DNA of 64,000 nucleotides from Thiomicrorhabdus sp. GTDB lineage: Bacteria > Pseudomonadota > Gammaproteobacteria > Thiomicrospirales > Thiomicrospiraceae. The stretch spans positions 1,756,985 through 1,820,984 of the forward strand of contig NZ_OY759719.1 in assembly GCF_963662555.1 (NCBI RefSeq), written 5' to 3'. Below are positions 54,652 through 64,000 of the stretch, in pieces (the first letter of the stretch is position 1; each line of letters starts with the position of its first letter). The translations under genes were made by a program, and so were the position numbers. A model generated the notes under the pieces. That model saw only the letters and a program-made list of their open reading frames with translations, did no database searches and was not told the DNA's origin.

Positions 54652-56616
54652 CTATTTAGAGTTCTTAAATACGCCTAACCTTTCTAAACTTTCAATTGTT
54701 AACTGTCCATATGCCAGACCATTAGCACGCTGATAATCTTTTAAAGCACCTAAAGTGTTAATTCCCCAAATACCGTCAATCACCACTAAGTCTAATGGAG
54801 GGTTAGGTTTTAAGTAACCCTGCTCTTTGAGAGCTAACTGCAACTGCTTAATGATAGGTTGACTGCGGCTCATTTTACAAAGCGTTGCTTTATACTCTTT
54901 ATTTTCACCGTAAGAAATCAAACCATCATCTCCCTTTTGGGCAATAAAGGCTTGAGCTCGGCAACGCCATAAAGGTTGACCATCAAGTTTTGCATAAAAT
55001 TTTGGTTTATCACTTGTTGGCTGAAATAACGAATAATCAATGGTATCGTCTTTCCTTTTATCAATCACTAAACCGCTAACTTTAACCTCTTGTTGCACTG
55101 GCTCTATCTGTTTTACTGCAGATTTTTTCTGTACAGGTTCGGTAACCTTATTTCGACTATCTGTTTGTTGCTTCTGCCCTTCAGATGGATTAATTCGAGG
55201 TTCAGTAGCAGTAGGATCAACCCACTTGATTCTGTTTTTATCCGCTTTAAAAATTCCTAAATCCTCAAGTGTTTGAATGGTTAACTGACCATACAACAAG
55301 CCATTTTCTCTTTGGTATTTTTTTACCGCAGCTAACGTATTCTTCTCCCAAATACCACTCAATAATTGATCTTTATTTAAACCAGGAGCTCTTAAATACC
55401 CTTTTTCATACAGTTCATACTGCAAATCTGTCATTGTTGCTACATCACGACTTCTTTTACAAAGCGTGGCACTCAGCTCTTGGTTTTCTGAACTATAGGC
55501 CCAAGTACCAGAATGATTTTTTTGTGGTACTAAAGAATTTGCCGCACAACGATAATATTTAGCCCCACTGACAACTTGATAAAGATGTTGTTTGCGATCT
55601 TTGGGAACAATATTTTCAATAACTTGAACTAACCCTGATGATTTAGGAGGATTGACATTGGTCAGATTCTTCTGAACAGGTTTAACTTCTTTATTGACAG
55701 CAACACTCGTATCTACTTTAGAATCAGCTTGAGAATTTATTTTGGTATCTGATTGCTTACTGCTTGCTAAAGGCTCTTTATTCACTTTTTCTTTTGGCTG
55801 AGTATTTGTTTGTAAAGCCAGTGATTGGCTTTCAATATTACCTTCAACCTTAGAAACTGTAACTGGTTCACCCTCTTCAGTTGAAGGTTTAGTGATATTA
55901 AAAGTGAGCATTGATTCAGACTTGTTTATAGAGGGTGAAAACACACCTAAGTGTTCTAAAGTCTGAATAGTTAATTGACCAAATAGCAAACCGTGTTGCT
56001 GTTGATATTTTTTTACTGCTTCTAAGGTAGTTACACCCCAAACACCATCAATTAATTGCTGTTTAGTTAAAGTATTAGATTTTAATAAGCCCAGGTCATA
56101 TAGCTTCTGTTGAAGCTTTACCATAGTATTTTTGTCACGGCTTATTTTACAAAGCGTTGCACTTAGTTCTTGCTTAGAGGCATCATAAACCCAATGATTA
56201 TTCTTATTTGAAACCGCAACTAAAGAGTTGGCCGCACAACGAAAATACTTAACACCGTTCTGCTCTCTATAGAGAACTTGCTTTCTTGATTTAGGAATAA
56301 TCTTATCAATAGTCTTTGTATTAACTACTTTATCAGCATCTTTAGTTTTTTGATTAACCTGTTGGTTTGTTTTTAAATCTTTAGTTTGATTTTGACGGGC
56401 AAGTATTTGACTAAATAAGTTTTTTTGTTCTTCTTGTCGATGAAGCTCTTTCTCTATTCTGGTGCGCTCATCTGCTTTTGCCTTAGCCAGCATGAGATCA
56501 ATTTCAGCCTGTGTATAGAGTTTTTGATTATTATCGACATCTACATCTGAAGTTGTTGAACAACCCAACATCGAAACGACTAAAGCAGAAACTAATGAGG
56601 TTCTAACTAATTTCAT
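54652..56616 (-). CDS. Lipoprotein with three copies of a Cys-containing peptidoglycan-binding-like module
   Basis: A 654-residue predicted lipoprotein: signal peptide with lipobox MLGCS (Cys19), a coiled-coil segment (35-70), then three modules at about 118-235, 343-460 and 545-650 joined by Gln/Lys/Ser-rich linkers. Each module has a front part with YxRCAANSL ... ELSATLCKxSR, in which two Cys are conserved and could form a disulfide. A PG_binding_1-like rear part follows, DGVWGVTTLEAVKKYQQQHGL then QLTIQTLEHLGVF. The rear part suggests cell-wall binding; the front part is unknown to me. No catalytic domain is present. Confidence 0.75.
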   Translation of the reverse strand: MKLVRTSLVSALVVSMLGCSTTSDVDVDNNQKLYTQAEIDLMLAKAKADERTRIEKELHRQEEQKNLFSQILARQNQTKDLKTNQQVNQKTKDADKVVNTKTIDKIIPKSRKQVLYREQNGVKYFRCAANSLVAVSNKNNHWVYDASKQELSATLCKISRDKNTMVKLQQKLYDLGLLKSNTLTKQQLIDGVWGVTTLEAVKKYQQQHGLLFGQLTIQTLEHLGVFSPSINKSESMLTFNITKPSTEEGEPVTVSKVEGNIESQSLALQTNTQPKEKVNKEPLASSKQSDTKINSQADSKVDTSVAVNKEVKPVQKNLTNVNPPKSSGLVQVIENIVPKDRKQHLYQVVSGAKYYRCAANSLVPQKNHSGTWAYSSENQELSATLCKRSRDVATMTDLQYELYEKGYLRAPGLNKDQLLSGIWEKNTLAAVKKYQRENGLLYGQLTIQTLEDLGIFKADKNRIKWVDPTATEPRINPSEGQKQQTDSRNKVTEPVQKKSAVKQIEPVQQEVKVSGLVIDKRKDDTIDYSLFQPTSDKPKFYAKLDGQPLWRCRAQAFIAQKGDDGLISYGENKEYKATLCKMSRSQPIIKQLQLALKEQGYLKPNPPLDLVVIDGIWGINTLGALKDYQRANGLAYGQLTIESLERLGVFKNSK

Positions 56617-56886
56617 ATAACACCTATAAACATCCTTAATTTGAACTCAGTTGTTAATCACATTAATAATCAAATCAACAATCAAAATTTACTAAAACCT
56701 AGAAGAGCTAGCTATTGTACACATTTATACTAACTCAAGCATGCAATAGCTGTCAGCTATAGTATAATTATCAACTATAAGACCATAAATAGTTAACAAC
56801 TAAAACTATCCAAAGCCTTACAAATAAAGCGTATAAAGAAATAGTAAAAATTTTATTAATATCTAATTCATACATAGTCAAAGGAA

Positions 56887-58077
56887 ATGTTTATCCGCTA
56901 CGATAAGTCTGTTGCTAATGAGCCAAAAGCAGTTACTATTAATAAATTAGTTACTGCTGAATTATTTAAAGTACTCAGCCATCAATCTCCACAAACATTA
57001 ATTCTTGGAACTATTGCTGCAGCCATTTTATTTGCTTCATTACGTGACTATATTGATGAAAAAATTGCCTACAGCTGGTTCATTAGCTATGTTCTTGTAA
57101 CCATTATTCGCCTAGTTCATTTTTATTACATAAAAGAAAAAGACAGTTTATCAATACAAAAGCACTTAAATTTTTTTGTATTTGGCGGCTTGATATCAGG
57201 GTGCATTTGGGCTTCATTGATTTTTATCTATGACCCAACATTTCCATTAACTTTACAGCTATTTATCATCGTTATCCTGTTTGGCATGCCTGTAGGTTCA
57301 TTAGTAATTAATAGTGTGTACTTTCCATTGTTTCTTGCATTTAGCTCTCCTCAAATTTTTGCACTCATTTACTGGGCAATTTTTCTTTCACCAGGTTTAT
57401 CCTTTGGTTTCAGTTTTATCGCTATCACTTACGCAACTCTAGTCAACATCACCGCTTACAAACTCAACAAACACCTTATAGAAAGCCTTACCAGCAAACT
57501 CTACAATCAAGCGTTAACAAAAGAGGTGCACGAAATAAATAAAGAGTTAGCTGAAATAGCGTATGTTGACTCTTTGACCAATATTCATAATAGACGCTAC
57601 TTTATAGAAAATATGACAGAGTTTCTAAAAACTGCTTCTGAAAAACATAAACAAAATACCGTCTTTTTATTATTCGATTTAGACAAGTTTAAACAAGTTA
57701 ACGACACTTTAGGACACCAAGCTGGAGATACCTATTTAATTGAGTTTGCAAATCGTTTAAAGGGTTTTGAAAAGCTGCATAAAAATGTCATTAGTGCTCG
57801 CCTTGGTGGAGATGAATTTATACTCTCTTATCAATTAAAAAATCGAAATGATATTAAAAAAGACATCAAAACACTGCTTAGTTTGCTCCTTCAACCAATC
57901 AAGTTTAAAGAAACTATAATTCAGCCAGGTTTAAGTATTGGCGTTTCTCAATACTCCATTCACGCTAAAGATGTAAGTACACTTCTTAACCTTGCCGATA
58001 AAGCGATGTACAAAGCCAAGTCTCACGGTGGAAATACTTACTATTTTTATGATAATTTGCTAAATAAAGTCGATTAA
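56887..58077 (+). CDS. Membrane diguanylate cyclase (GGDEF)
   Basis: A 396-residue protein with six or so membrane helices in the first 190 residues (a MASE-like sensor), a short coiled coil, and a GGDEF domain at about 225-390. The catalytic core is intact: RLGGDEF, with YVDSLTNIHNRRYF at the domain start and LLFDLDKFKQVNDTLGHQAGD in the metal site. The RxxD inhibitory site upstream of GGDEF is missing, so product feedback is not expected. Function: cyclic-di-GMP synthesis in response to an unknown membrane signal. Confidence 0.9.
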   Translation: MFIRYDKSVANEPKAVTINKLVTAELFKVLSHQSPQTLILGTIAAAILFASLRDYIDEKIAYSWFISYVLVTIIRLVHFYYIKEKDSLSIQKHLNFFVFGGLISGCIWASLIFIYDPTFPLTLQLFIIVILFGMPVGSLVINSVYFPLFLAFSSPQIFALIYWAIFLSPGLSFGFSFIAITYATLVNITAYKLNKHLIESLTSKLYNQALTKEVHEINKELAEIAYVDSLTNIHNRRYFIENMTEFLKTASEKHKQNTVFLLFDLDKFKQVNDTLGHQAGDTYLIEFANRLKGFEKLHKNVISARLGGDEFILSYQLKNRNDIKKDIKTLLSLLLQPIKFKETIIQPGLSIGVSQYSIHAKDVSTLLNLADKAMYKAKSHGGNTYYFYDNLLNKVD

Positions 58078-58106
58078 AATAACAAATCACACTCTTTTCT
58101 TTGTGC

Positions 58107-58150
58107 ATAAAAAAACCGACTATGAATCACTTCAATAGTCGGTTTTTTAT
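58107..58150. terminator. Bidirectional terminator GGDEF gene / acnB
   Basis: Stem AAAACCGACTAT / ATAGTCGGTTTT with an 11-nt loop, flanked by A and T runs, between two convergent genes. Confidence 0.9.
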
Positions 58151-58191
58151 TAGCTTCTTTAAAAAGAAACTAACTACATTAAGCTAATTAG

Positions 58192-60765
58192 TTAGGCTAC
58201 TGCAACACCAATTTCTGCTAATGTTTTAGGTGACTCTACATCGTAGTCTGCCATTTCATCAAACTGTAGGTAACGGTAAACGTCGTCTGCCATGGTATCT
58301 AACATAGCAACATTGTCCATATATTCTTTAACCGTTGGAATACGTCCCAACGCAGAACATACCGCAGCTAATTCAGCAGAACCAAGATAAACATTTGCAC
58401 CATTACCTAAACGGTTCGGGAAATTTCGTGTTGAAGTTGAGAACACCGTTGCACCATCGGCAACACGTGCTTGGTTACCCATACATAAAGAACAACCCGG
58501 CATCTCTGTACGAGCACCAACTCGACCATAAATACTGTAGTAACCTTCTTCAATCAACTGACGCTCATCCATTTTAGTTGGTGGAGCGATCCAAAGACGG
58601 GTTGGCACGTTCCCCATACTTTCAAGCACTTTACCTGCAGCACGATAGTGACCAATATTGGTCATACAAGAACCAATAAAGACTTCATCAATTTTTGCAT
58701 TTTCAACTTCAGACATTAACTTCACGTCATCAGGGTCATTCGGGCAAGCTACAATTGGCTCTTTAATTTCATTAAGGTCGATTTCAATGATTTCAGCATA
58801 ATCAGCATCTGCATCAGCTGATAATAATTCTGGATTATCAATCCAAGCTTGCATCTCATCACGACGACGCAACAAGGTGCGAGCATCTTGATAACCGTTT
58901 TCAACCATCCAATCGATTAACGCCATATTTGATTTTAAATATTCAATAATAGGTTCTTCAGCAAGTTTTACTACACAACCGTTTGCTGAACGTTCTGCAG
59001 ACGCATCCGAAAGTTCAAATGCCTGCTCTACTTTCAGGTGTTCTAGGCCTTCAATTTCAAGAACACGGCCGTTAAAGACGTTTTTCTTACCTTTCTTTTC
59101 AACCGTTAATAAACCATCTTGAATTGCTTTGTAAGGAATAGCATTTACCAAGTCACGTAACGTAATACCTGGTTGCATTTCACCTTTAAAACGTACCAAT
59201 ACTGACTCTGGCATATTCAAAGGCATTACCCCTAAAGCGGCACCAAAAGCAACCAAACCAGAACCAGCTGGGAAAGAGATACCAATTGGGAAACGAGTAT
59301 GTGAATCTCCACCTGTACCAACAGTATCAGGCAGTAACAAACGGTTTAACCATGAGTGAATAACTCCGTCACCAGGACGTAATGCTACCCCACCACGACT
59401 TGTCATAAAGTCTGGCAGTGAGTGCTGTAAGGTAATATCAACAGGTTTTGGATAAGCCGCGGTATGACAGAATGACTGCATAACCAAGTCTGCTGAGAAA
59501 CCTAAACAGGCTAATTCTTTCATTTCATCACGTGTCATCGCACCAGTGGTATCTTGAGACCCTACTGTTGTCATGCGTGGTTCACAGAACATTCCAGGGC
59601 GAACACCTTCAATACCACAGGCTTTACCAACCATTTTCTGAGCCAGAGTGTAACCATGGTTTGCTTGTGATTTATCTTGCGGACGAATAAATACATCAGA
59701 AGGAGTCAATCCCATCGCTAAACGAGCTTTGTCTGTTAAACCACGACCAATAATTAATGGAACACGACCACCAGCACGCACTTCATCAGGCATGGTATCA
59801 GGAGCTAGTTCAAACGTAGAGATGGTTTCACCAGCTTCATTCGTGACTTTACCTTCATATGGATAGATAGTAATAACATCACCCATATTCATTGAACTTA
59901 CATCACATTCAATTGGTAAAGAACCTGAATCTTCAGCAGTGTTAAAGAAGATAGGGGCAATTTTGCCACCTAAAACCACACCACCCTGGCGTTTGTTTGG
60001 AACGAAAGGAATATCATCACCAAAGAACCACATTACCGAGTTCATTGCCGATTTACGAGAAGACCCTGTACCGACAACATCACCTACATAAGCAACGGGA
60101 TGACCCTTTGCTTTCAATTCATCCATTACATCGCCAACATTCTCAATACGTGCTGCTAGCATCTCTTTAGCGTGTAGAGGAATATCTGGACGCGACCAAG
60201 CCGCTGTTGCAGGAGAAAGGTCATCCGTATTGGTTTCACCTTCAACCTTAAAAACTGTAACCGTAATTTTTTCAGGCATCTTAGGTTTAGATGTAAACCA
60301 TTCCGCATCAGCCCAAGACTGCATTACTTGTTTAGCGTAATCGTTAGTTTCAGCCTTTTCAGCCACATCGTGATACGCTTCATAGACTAACAAGGTCTTA
60401 GATAATGCTTTAACAGCTTCTTCTGCAACGGCAGAATTTGAGCTATCTAATAATGAAATAAGTGGCTGAACGTTATACCCACCAAGCATTGTGCCTAATA
60501 AAAAAGTCGCTTTTTCAGCAGAGATCAAATCAACAGAAATGGTCTCATGTGCTACATCAGTTAAAAAGCCTGCTTTTACATATGAAGCCTCATCTACACC
60601 AGGAGGTACGCGGTTTGTTAATAGGTCTAAAACAAACTCTGCTTCGCCCGCTGGAGGGTTTTTAATCAACTCAACAACTTGTGCAGTTTGCTCTGCATTT
60701 AACGGTAAAGGGGGAATCCCCTGCTCTGCACGCTCTGCAACATGACTTCGATAAGCTTCTAACAT
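58192..60765 (-). CDS. acnB: Aconitate hydratase B
   Basis: An 857-residue [4Fe-4S] enzyme interconverting citrate and isocitrate. The AcnB-specific N-terminal HEAT-like domain opens with [22 protein letters not shown]. The cluster ligands are in [10 protein letters not shown] and [11 protein letters not shown], and the active-site block [15 protein letters not shown] is present. In autotrophs of this group it serves the incomplete or biosynthetic TCA cycle. It is a single-gene unit with a palindrome copy 122 bp upstream. Confidence 0.98.
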   Translation of the reverse strand: MLEAYRSHVAERAEQGIPPLPLNAEQTAQVVELIKNPPAGEAEFVLDLLTNRVPPGVDEASYVKAGFLTDVAHETISVDLISAEKATFLLGTMLGGYNVQPLISLLDSSNSAVAEEAVKALSKTLLVYEAYHDVAEKAETNDYAKQVMQSWADAEWFTSKPKMPEKITVTVFKVEGETNTDDLSPATAAWSRPDIPLHAKEMLAARIENVGDVMDELKAKGHPVAYVGDVVGTGSSRKSAMNSVMWFFGDDIPFVPNKRQGGVVLGGKIAPIFFNTAEDSGSLPIECDVSSMNMGDVITIYPYEGKVTNEAGETISTFELAPDTMPDEVRAGGRVPLIIGRGLTDKARLAMGLTPSDVFIRPQDKSQANHGYTLAQKMVGKACGIEGVRPGMFCEPRMTTVGSQDTTGAMTRDEMKELACLGFSADLVMQSFCHTAAYPKPVDITLQHSLPDFMTSRGGVALRPGDGVIHSWLNRLLLPDTVGTGGDSHTRFPIGISFPAGSGLVAFGAALGVMPLNMPESVLVRFKGEMQPGITLRDLVNAIPYKAIQDGLLTVEKKGKKNVFNGRVLEIEGLEHLKVEQAFELSDASAERSANGCVVKLAEEPIIEYLKSNMALIDWMVENGYQDARTLLRRRDEMQAWIDNPELLSADADADYAEIIEIDLNEIKEPIVACPNDPDDVKLMSEVENAKIDEVFIGSCMTNIGHYRAAGKVLESMGNVPTRLWIAPPTKMDERQLIEEGYYSIYGRVGARTEMPGCSLCMGNQARVADGATVFSTSTRNFPNRLGNGANVYLGSAELAAVCSALGRIPTVKEYMDNVAMLDTMADDVYRYLQFDEMADYDVESPKTLAEIGVAVA

Positions 60766-60887
60766 GATGAGACTTCTCCTAAATAATAAAATTTAATTGC
60801 GAGTATTTTACCACAGAGTATCGCAAAGACCAGTTAGAGTAAGGCCATCGACCGTTTAAAATATAAAAAATAATGACACTTTAGATA

Positions 60888-60901
60888 TACCAGGCCTGGT
60901 A
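60888..60901. repeat. Iterated palindrome upstream of acnB
   Basis: Perfect TACCAGGCCTGGTA followed by AAA in the 260-bp gap between acnB and the Nramp gene. The rest of the gap is AT-rich with no other recognised signal. Confidence 0.85.
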
Positions 60902-61025
60902 AAAAGTTATGAAAGAATATCTAAAATTAAAGAGTAACTATTTTTGAAGAGCAGATATTTGTAAAACAACCTATAAACCTAAGCTTTATACCCAAGTTAA
61001 TAGCTATTGTTATAACAGTTCTATT

Positions 61026-62312
61026 TCAGTGTAAAACCATTGAACTAAGACCATCCCAAGCCAACATGATTAACAACCATAGATTTAACACTACAATTAA
61101 AATCGTTGTACCCCAAGCAAAAAATTTGGTCGTAGAAGTGTTAACTAACTCTCCCATTAATAGAGAGTCCGAGGTCATCATCACTAATGGAATCACGGCA
61201 AATGGTAACTGCATTGACAAAATCACCTGAGACAATACGAGTAAACTTAACGGATTAGTGCTTAATAAAATCGCTATCGCCGCGGGAACCATTGTGGCTA
61301 AACGAATATAGACACGTATTTTTAGAATATTTATTGGGCGTTTTTTAAAGAATGACTCAAAAACGATTTGCCCAGCTAAGGTTCCGGTTGTAGAACTGGC
61401 AATACCCGACGCTAATAATGCAATTGCAAACGTCAATGCCGCCGCACTTCCTAATAAAGGCCCTAACGTTTTATACGCTTCATCAATATCGGTAATTAAT
61501 AAACCCTGTTCATGAAAAGCTGCTGATGCCATAATCAAAATCGCCGAATTCACCATCCATGCGGCAACCAGTGCTAATACAGTATCCCATTTCATCATAT
61601 TATAAAAACGTTTACGCTCTGGTAACGATGCTCCCGCCCCCTCACTACGGGTAATCACTTGATGAGAATGTAAATATAGATTATGCGGCATAACCGTTGC
61701 ACCTAAAATCCCCATGGCGATAAATAAAGCGGTCGTATCAAAAATAGTTGAATTAGGCACCACCAAAGCTTTAGCAACCTCAACCCAATGCGGTTGTGCC
61801 AACCAAAGCTCAATGACATAACCTAGACCGATTGTCGCCACAAAAGCCAAAATAGTCATTTCAATCCATCTAAACCCATAACGCTCAAGCCATAAAATTA
61901 ATAACACATCAAAAACGGTTAAAAAAATCGCTACCACTAAAGGAATATCAAATAAAAGATTTAAAGCAATTGCAACTCCTAAGAACTCTGCCAAGTCAGT
62001 GGCTATCATTGCTAATGCCGCTGAAGAGAGTAAAAGAGTACCAGTTTTGCCTGGGTGTTCAACGCGAATCATTTGGGCTAAGTTTTTGCCAGTAGCTATG
62101 CCAAGTTTGGCACTGAGTACTTGCATTAAAATAGCGATTATTGAAGCCAGAGTAATGACCCACAATAAATCATAGCCATACCTGGAACCCGCTTCGATTG
62201 AGGTTGCCCAATTACCAGGATCCATATATCCCACCGACACTAAAAATGCTGGACCTATAAAAAACCAAAATGATTTTTCTGAGGATAAAGTTTGAGAAAC
62301 TGCTGAACTCAT
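61026..62312 (-). CDS. Nramp-family divalent metal transporter
   Basis: A 428-residue inner-membrane transporter with 11 helices, importing Mn2+ or Fe2+ with protons. Metal-binding residues are visible in helix 1 (GYMDPGNWATS) and helix 6 (GATVMPHNLYLHSHQV). The ASTTTGTLAGQIVFE-like segment GIASSTTGTLAGQIVFES is conserved in MntH. It resembles MntH, but the exact metal cannot be read from sequence. It has its own transcription unit. Confidence 0.92.
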   Translation of the reverse strand: MSSAVSQTLSSEKSFWFFIGPAFLVSVGYMDPGNWATSIEAGSRYGYDLLWVITLASIIAILMQVLSAKLGIATGKNLAQMIRVEHPGKTGTLLLSSAALAMIATDLAEFLGVAIALNLLFDIPLVVAIFLTVFDVLLILWLERYGFRWIEMTILAFVATIGLGYVIELWLAQPHWVEVAKALVVPNSTIFDTTALFIAMGILGATVMPHNLYLHSHQVITRSEGAGASLPERKRFYNMMKWDTVLALVAAWMVNSAILIMASAAFHEQGLLITDIDEAYKTLGPLLGSAAALTFAIALLASGIASSTTGTLAGQIVFESFFKKRPINILKIRVYIRLATMVPAAIAILLSTNPLSLLVLSQVILSMQLPFAVIPLVMMTSDSLLMGELVNTSTTKFFAWGTTILIVVLNLWLLIMLAWDGLSSMVLH

Positions 62313-62589
62313 ATTAAATAATGTCTTTATTGTTATCTAAACGAAGGGGTTAAAGAGTAAGTTAGTCTAAAATAATTAATAGTTTAGACTCTATTAATAA
62401 ATAAATTAGCCTTAACTAACTTTTGAATAATATACTAGATTAACTCAAAAAGTCTATAGAAAGAGAGTGATTAAATTATGTATAGATTGTATTTAATCTA
62501 ATAGAATGAACGTAGCCTATAAGCGACTTCAGTTTTTTAGGAAAGGAATATAAGTTAAGTATTTACAACCAAAAACGATATTTACTTGT

Positions 62590-63759
62590 TTAAGTTGTAA
62601 TCAATTCAACGAGTCTTTCTCGAACCATTTCATTACCTGAGCTACAACCACAAAGTTTTTGTAAAAGCAGTTTAGGTTCATCACAACTTTCCAACATTTT
62701 CCCCATTACCGCTTCAATACTATTCCGCCATTCCTCAAGTTCAGGCGATTCAGATTGCATCAATAACGGCCCTTGATAAAGAGCAAAGGCTTCCTTAATA
62801 TTTTGTTGATGTAATGCTTGCCAGATTTGAATAAAGTCGGTCCAGACTGTTACAAGAAGACGATAAGGTCGTGAACCAATTGCTCCATCAATTAAGTGAC
62901 GCAAATGCGAAAGTTCAGCTTTTAATGTGTTTATAGAAATAGGTTCATCACCATACAGGGCTGCATGAAAGCTTTCTAAGTTTAAACCTTGAGGGTTAAG
63001 AGCGAGTATGCATAAGATTTCAACTTGGCGTTTACTGATACGCAAGGCTTTACCACGGAAAATAACTCGCATTTGACCTAAAGCATAAATTTCTAACTCC
63101 GCTTTTGGAATAACGGCAGGCAAACACTGTGCTATATTGCGAGCTAATTCTGTGACTCCAGCCTGCCCCAAAGAGGTATGACGATTCCATGTCGTTGACA
63201 TATCTAAAATCCCAAAACACTCACCAGACTGTGGGTGAATGATTGGGGCGGCATAACACACCCAATCATGTAAAAAAGATTGGTAATGCTCTGAAGAGAA
63301 AACGGTAACTGGGCGACGTAATGTTTTAGATAAGCCAATAGCATTCGTGCCAATAGAATTTTCGTCCCAATTTCCACCTACATGAAAATTTACCGACTCT
63401 GCACGACTACGCATGTGTTGACTTGCAAAACTCCAGAGTAAAAAACCACTTGGATCAGCAATAGCGGCAACTAGTTCACCTTCACGAGCTAATTGCATCA
63501 TATTGCCTTGCTCTTTTTGTGCTGCAAATGAAAGCGGAGAATCACTCCAAGCTTGGCGTGCCTTCTCTTCACCGCTATACGGTGCATGTGATTCACGATA
63601 ATCTACGTTAGCCGCACTGCGTTGCCAAGACAAAGAGATGTCTTCTGATACAAGAGTATTCTCAGGTGTTTCTGCATGATGTGTAAAGTGATGCCAGTTA
63701 TTCTCTAGAATACTGCGTCGTTTTGACAGGCTGTAATCAGTCAGCAACGTTGAACTCAT
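62590..63759 (-). CDS. GAF-domain regulator with winged-helix output
   Basis: A 389-residue cytoplasmic regulator. The N-terminal part (about 1-205) resembles the sensor of AcoR-like activators: LSWQRSAANVDYRES, a GAF core with DPSGFLLWSF, VGGNWDENSIGTNAIGLS and CYAAPIIHPQSGECFGILDMSTTW. Residues about 220-300 look like an OmpR/SARP-type winged helix (MRVIFRGKALRISKRQVEILCILALNPQGLN). A helical end follows. The sigma-54 activation domain of AcoR is absent. The target may lie left (Nramp gene) or beyond the window. Confidence 0.75.
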   Translation of the reverse strand: MSSTLLTDYSLSKRRSILENNWHHFTHHAETPENTLVSEDISLSWQRSAANVDYRESHAPYSGEEKARQAWSDSPLSFAAQKEQGNMMQLAREGELVAAIADPSGFLLWSFASQHMRSRAESVNFHVGGNWDENSIGTNAIGLSKTLRRPVTVFSSEHYQSFLHDWVCYAAPIIHPQSGECFGILDMSTTWNRHTSLGQAGVTELARNIAQCLPAVIPKAELEIYALGQMRVIFRGKALRISKRQVEILCILALNPQGLNLESFHAALYGDEPISINTLKAELSHLRHLIDGAIGSRPYRLLVTVWTDFIQIWQALHQQNIKEAFALYQGPLLMQSESPELEEWRNSIEAVMGKMLESCDEPKLLLQKLCGCSSGNEMVRERLVELITT

Positions 63760-64000
63760 AACAGTGCACCCTCCATCCCTTGTTTTATAATTATCAAAAT
63801 TATAATGGTGTTCTTATTGATTTTATTATTGTATTTTTTATGCCATTAATATTTTTACTTATCGTTCTGCTCTAATTACTTGCTATGCAATCATAATCTT
63901 TTCTCATTCAAATAACTACACTACATCATTACTCAAACCTTAACCCTTTTTTAATTAATCCTTATTTTCTAAAAGGCGGCTAAGCCTCCCTCACTAACCG
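63760..64000. other. Intergenic end of window
   Basis: 241 bp, AT-rich, upstream of the GAF regulator on the minus strand. It presumably holds its promoter. I see no gene, repeat or clear hairpin. Confidence 0.4.

Overview
The window is an AT-rich chromosomal segment of a gammaproteobacterium. The gene orders tig-clpP-clpX-lon-hupB, mfd-csiV and uvrC-pgsA-tRNA(Gly-Cys-Leu) are typical of that class. A sulfide:quinone oxidoreductase, an exosortase system and assimilatory nitrate use point to a sulfur-oxidising chemolithoautotroph of the Thiomicrorhabdus/Hydrogenovibrio/Thiomicrospira type. The genus is an inference from gene content; no 16S gene is present. I see no insertion sequence, prophage, integrase or CRISPR array.

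Layout. 0-1 kb: 3' end of fabI and two tRNA-Asp/tRNA-Val pairs. 1-7.3 kb: hupB, lon, clpX, clpP and tig. 7.6-12.5 kb: a small membrane protein, an ABC-F ATPase, lolD, lolC/E and a TRIC-type membrane protein. 12.5-15.3 kb: sulfide:quinone oxidoreductase and an RND-like permease lacking its periplasmic loops. 15.4-20.4 kb: mfd, csiV and a lone minC. 20.5-24 kb: exosortase, its single likely substrate and a divergent LuxR-type regulator. 24-29.5 kb: a small secreted protein, then thiC-thiO-thiS-thiG under a TPP riboswitch. 29.6-31.2 kb: a Sel1-repeat protein and a DUF3087-like protein.

31.3-47.4 kb is a nearly complete nitrate assimilation region on the minus strand. In transcription order it holds two ANTAR regulators (nasT type), a cytosolic nitrate sensor (nasS type), the nitrate ABC transporter (nrtA, nrtB, nrtD), a NirB-like FAD reductase, nirB, nirD, nasA, a small membrane protein, cysG (makes the siroheme NirB needs) and a TrpD2-like protein. 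An NtrC-like box, sigma-54-like promoters, a leader terminator and a mutually exclusive hairpin pair suggest two-layer control: nitrogen limitation at initiation and nitrate-dependent antitermination through NasS/NasT. 47.7-64 kb: a GGDEF-EAL protein, three tRNAs, pgsA, uvrC, an SppA-type protease, a lipoprotein with a triplicated Cys-containing module, a GGDEF protein, acnB, an Nramp transporter and a GAF/winged-helix regulator.

The most striking unexplained signal is a highly iterated palindrome, TACCAGGCCTGGTA (extended form TTTACCAGGCCTGGTAAA). It has six perfect 14-bp copies and about a dozen shorter ones, both between and inside genes. Inside genes it is read in all three reading frames, so it is conserved as DNA, not protein. 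Other candidates for new biology are the compact exosortase/substrate/regulator cassette, the loop-less RND permease, the triplicated lipoprotein module and the doubled NasT regulator.
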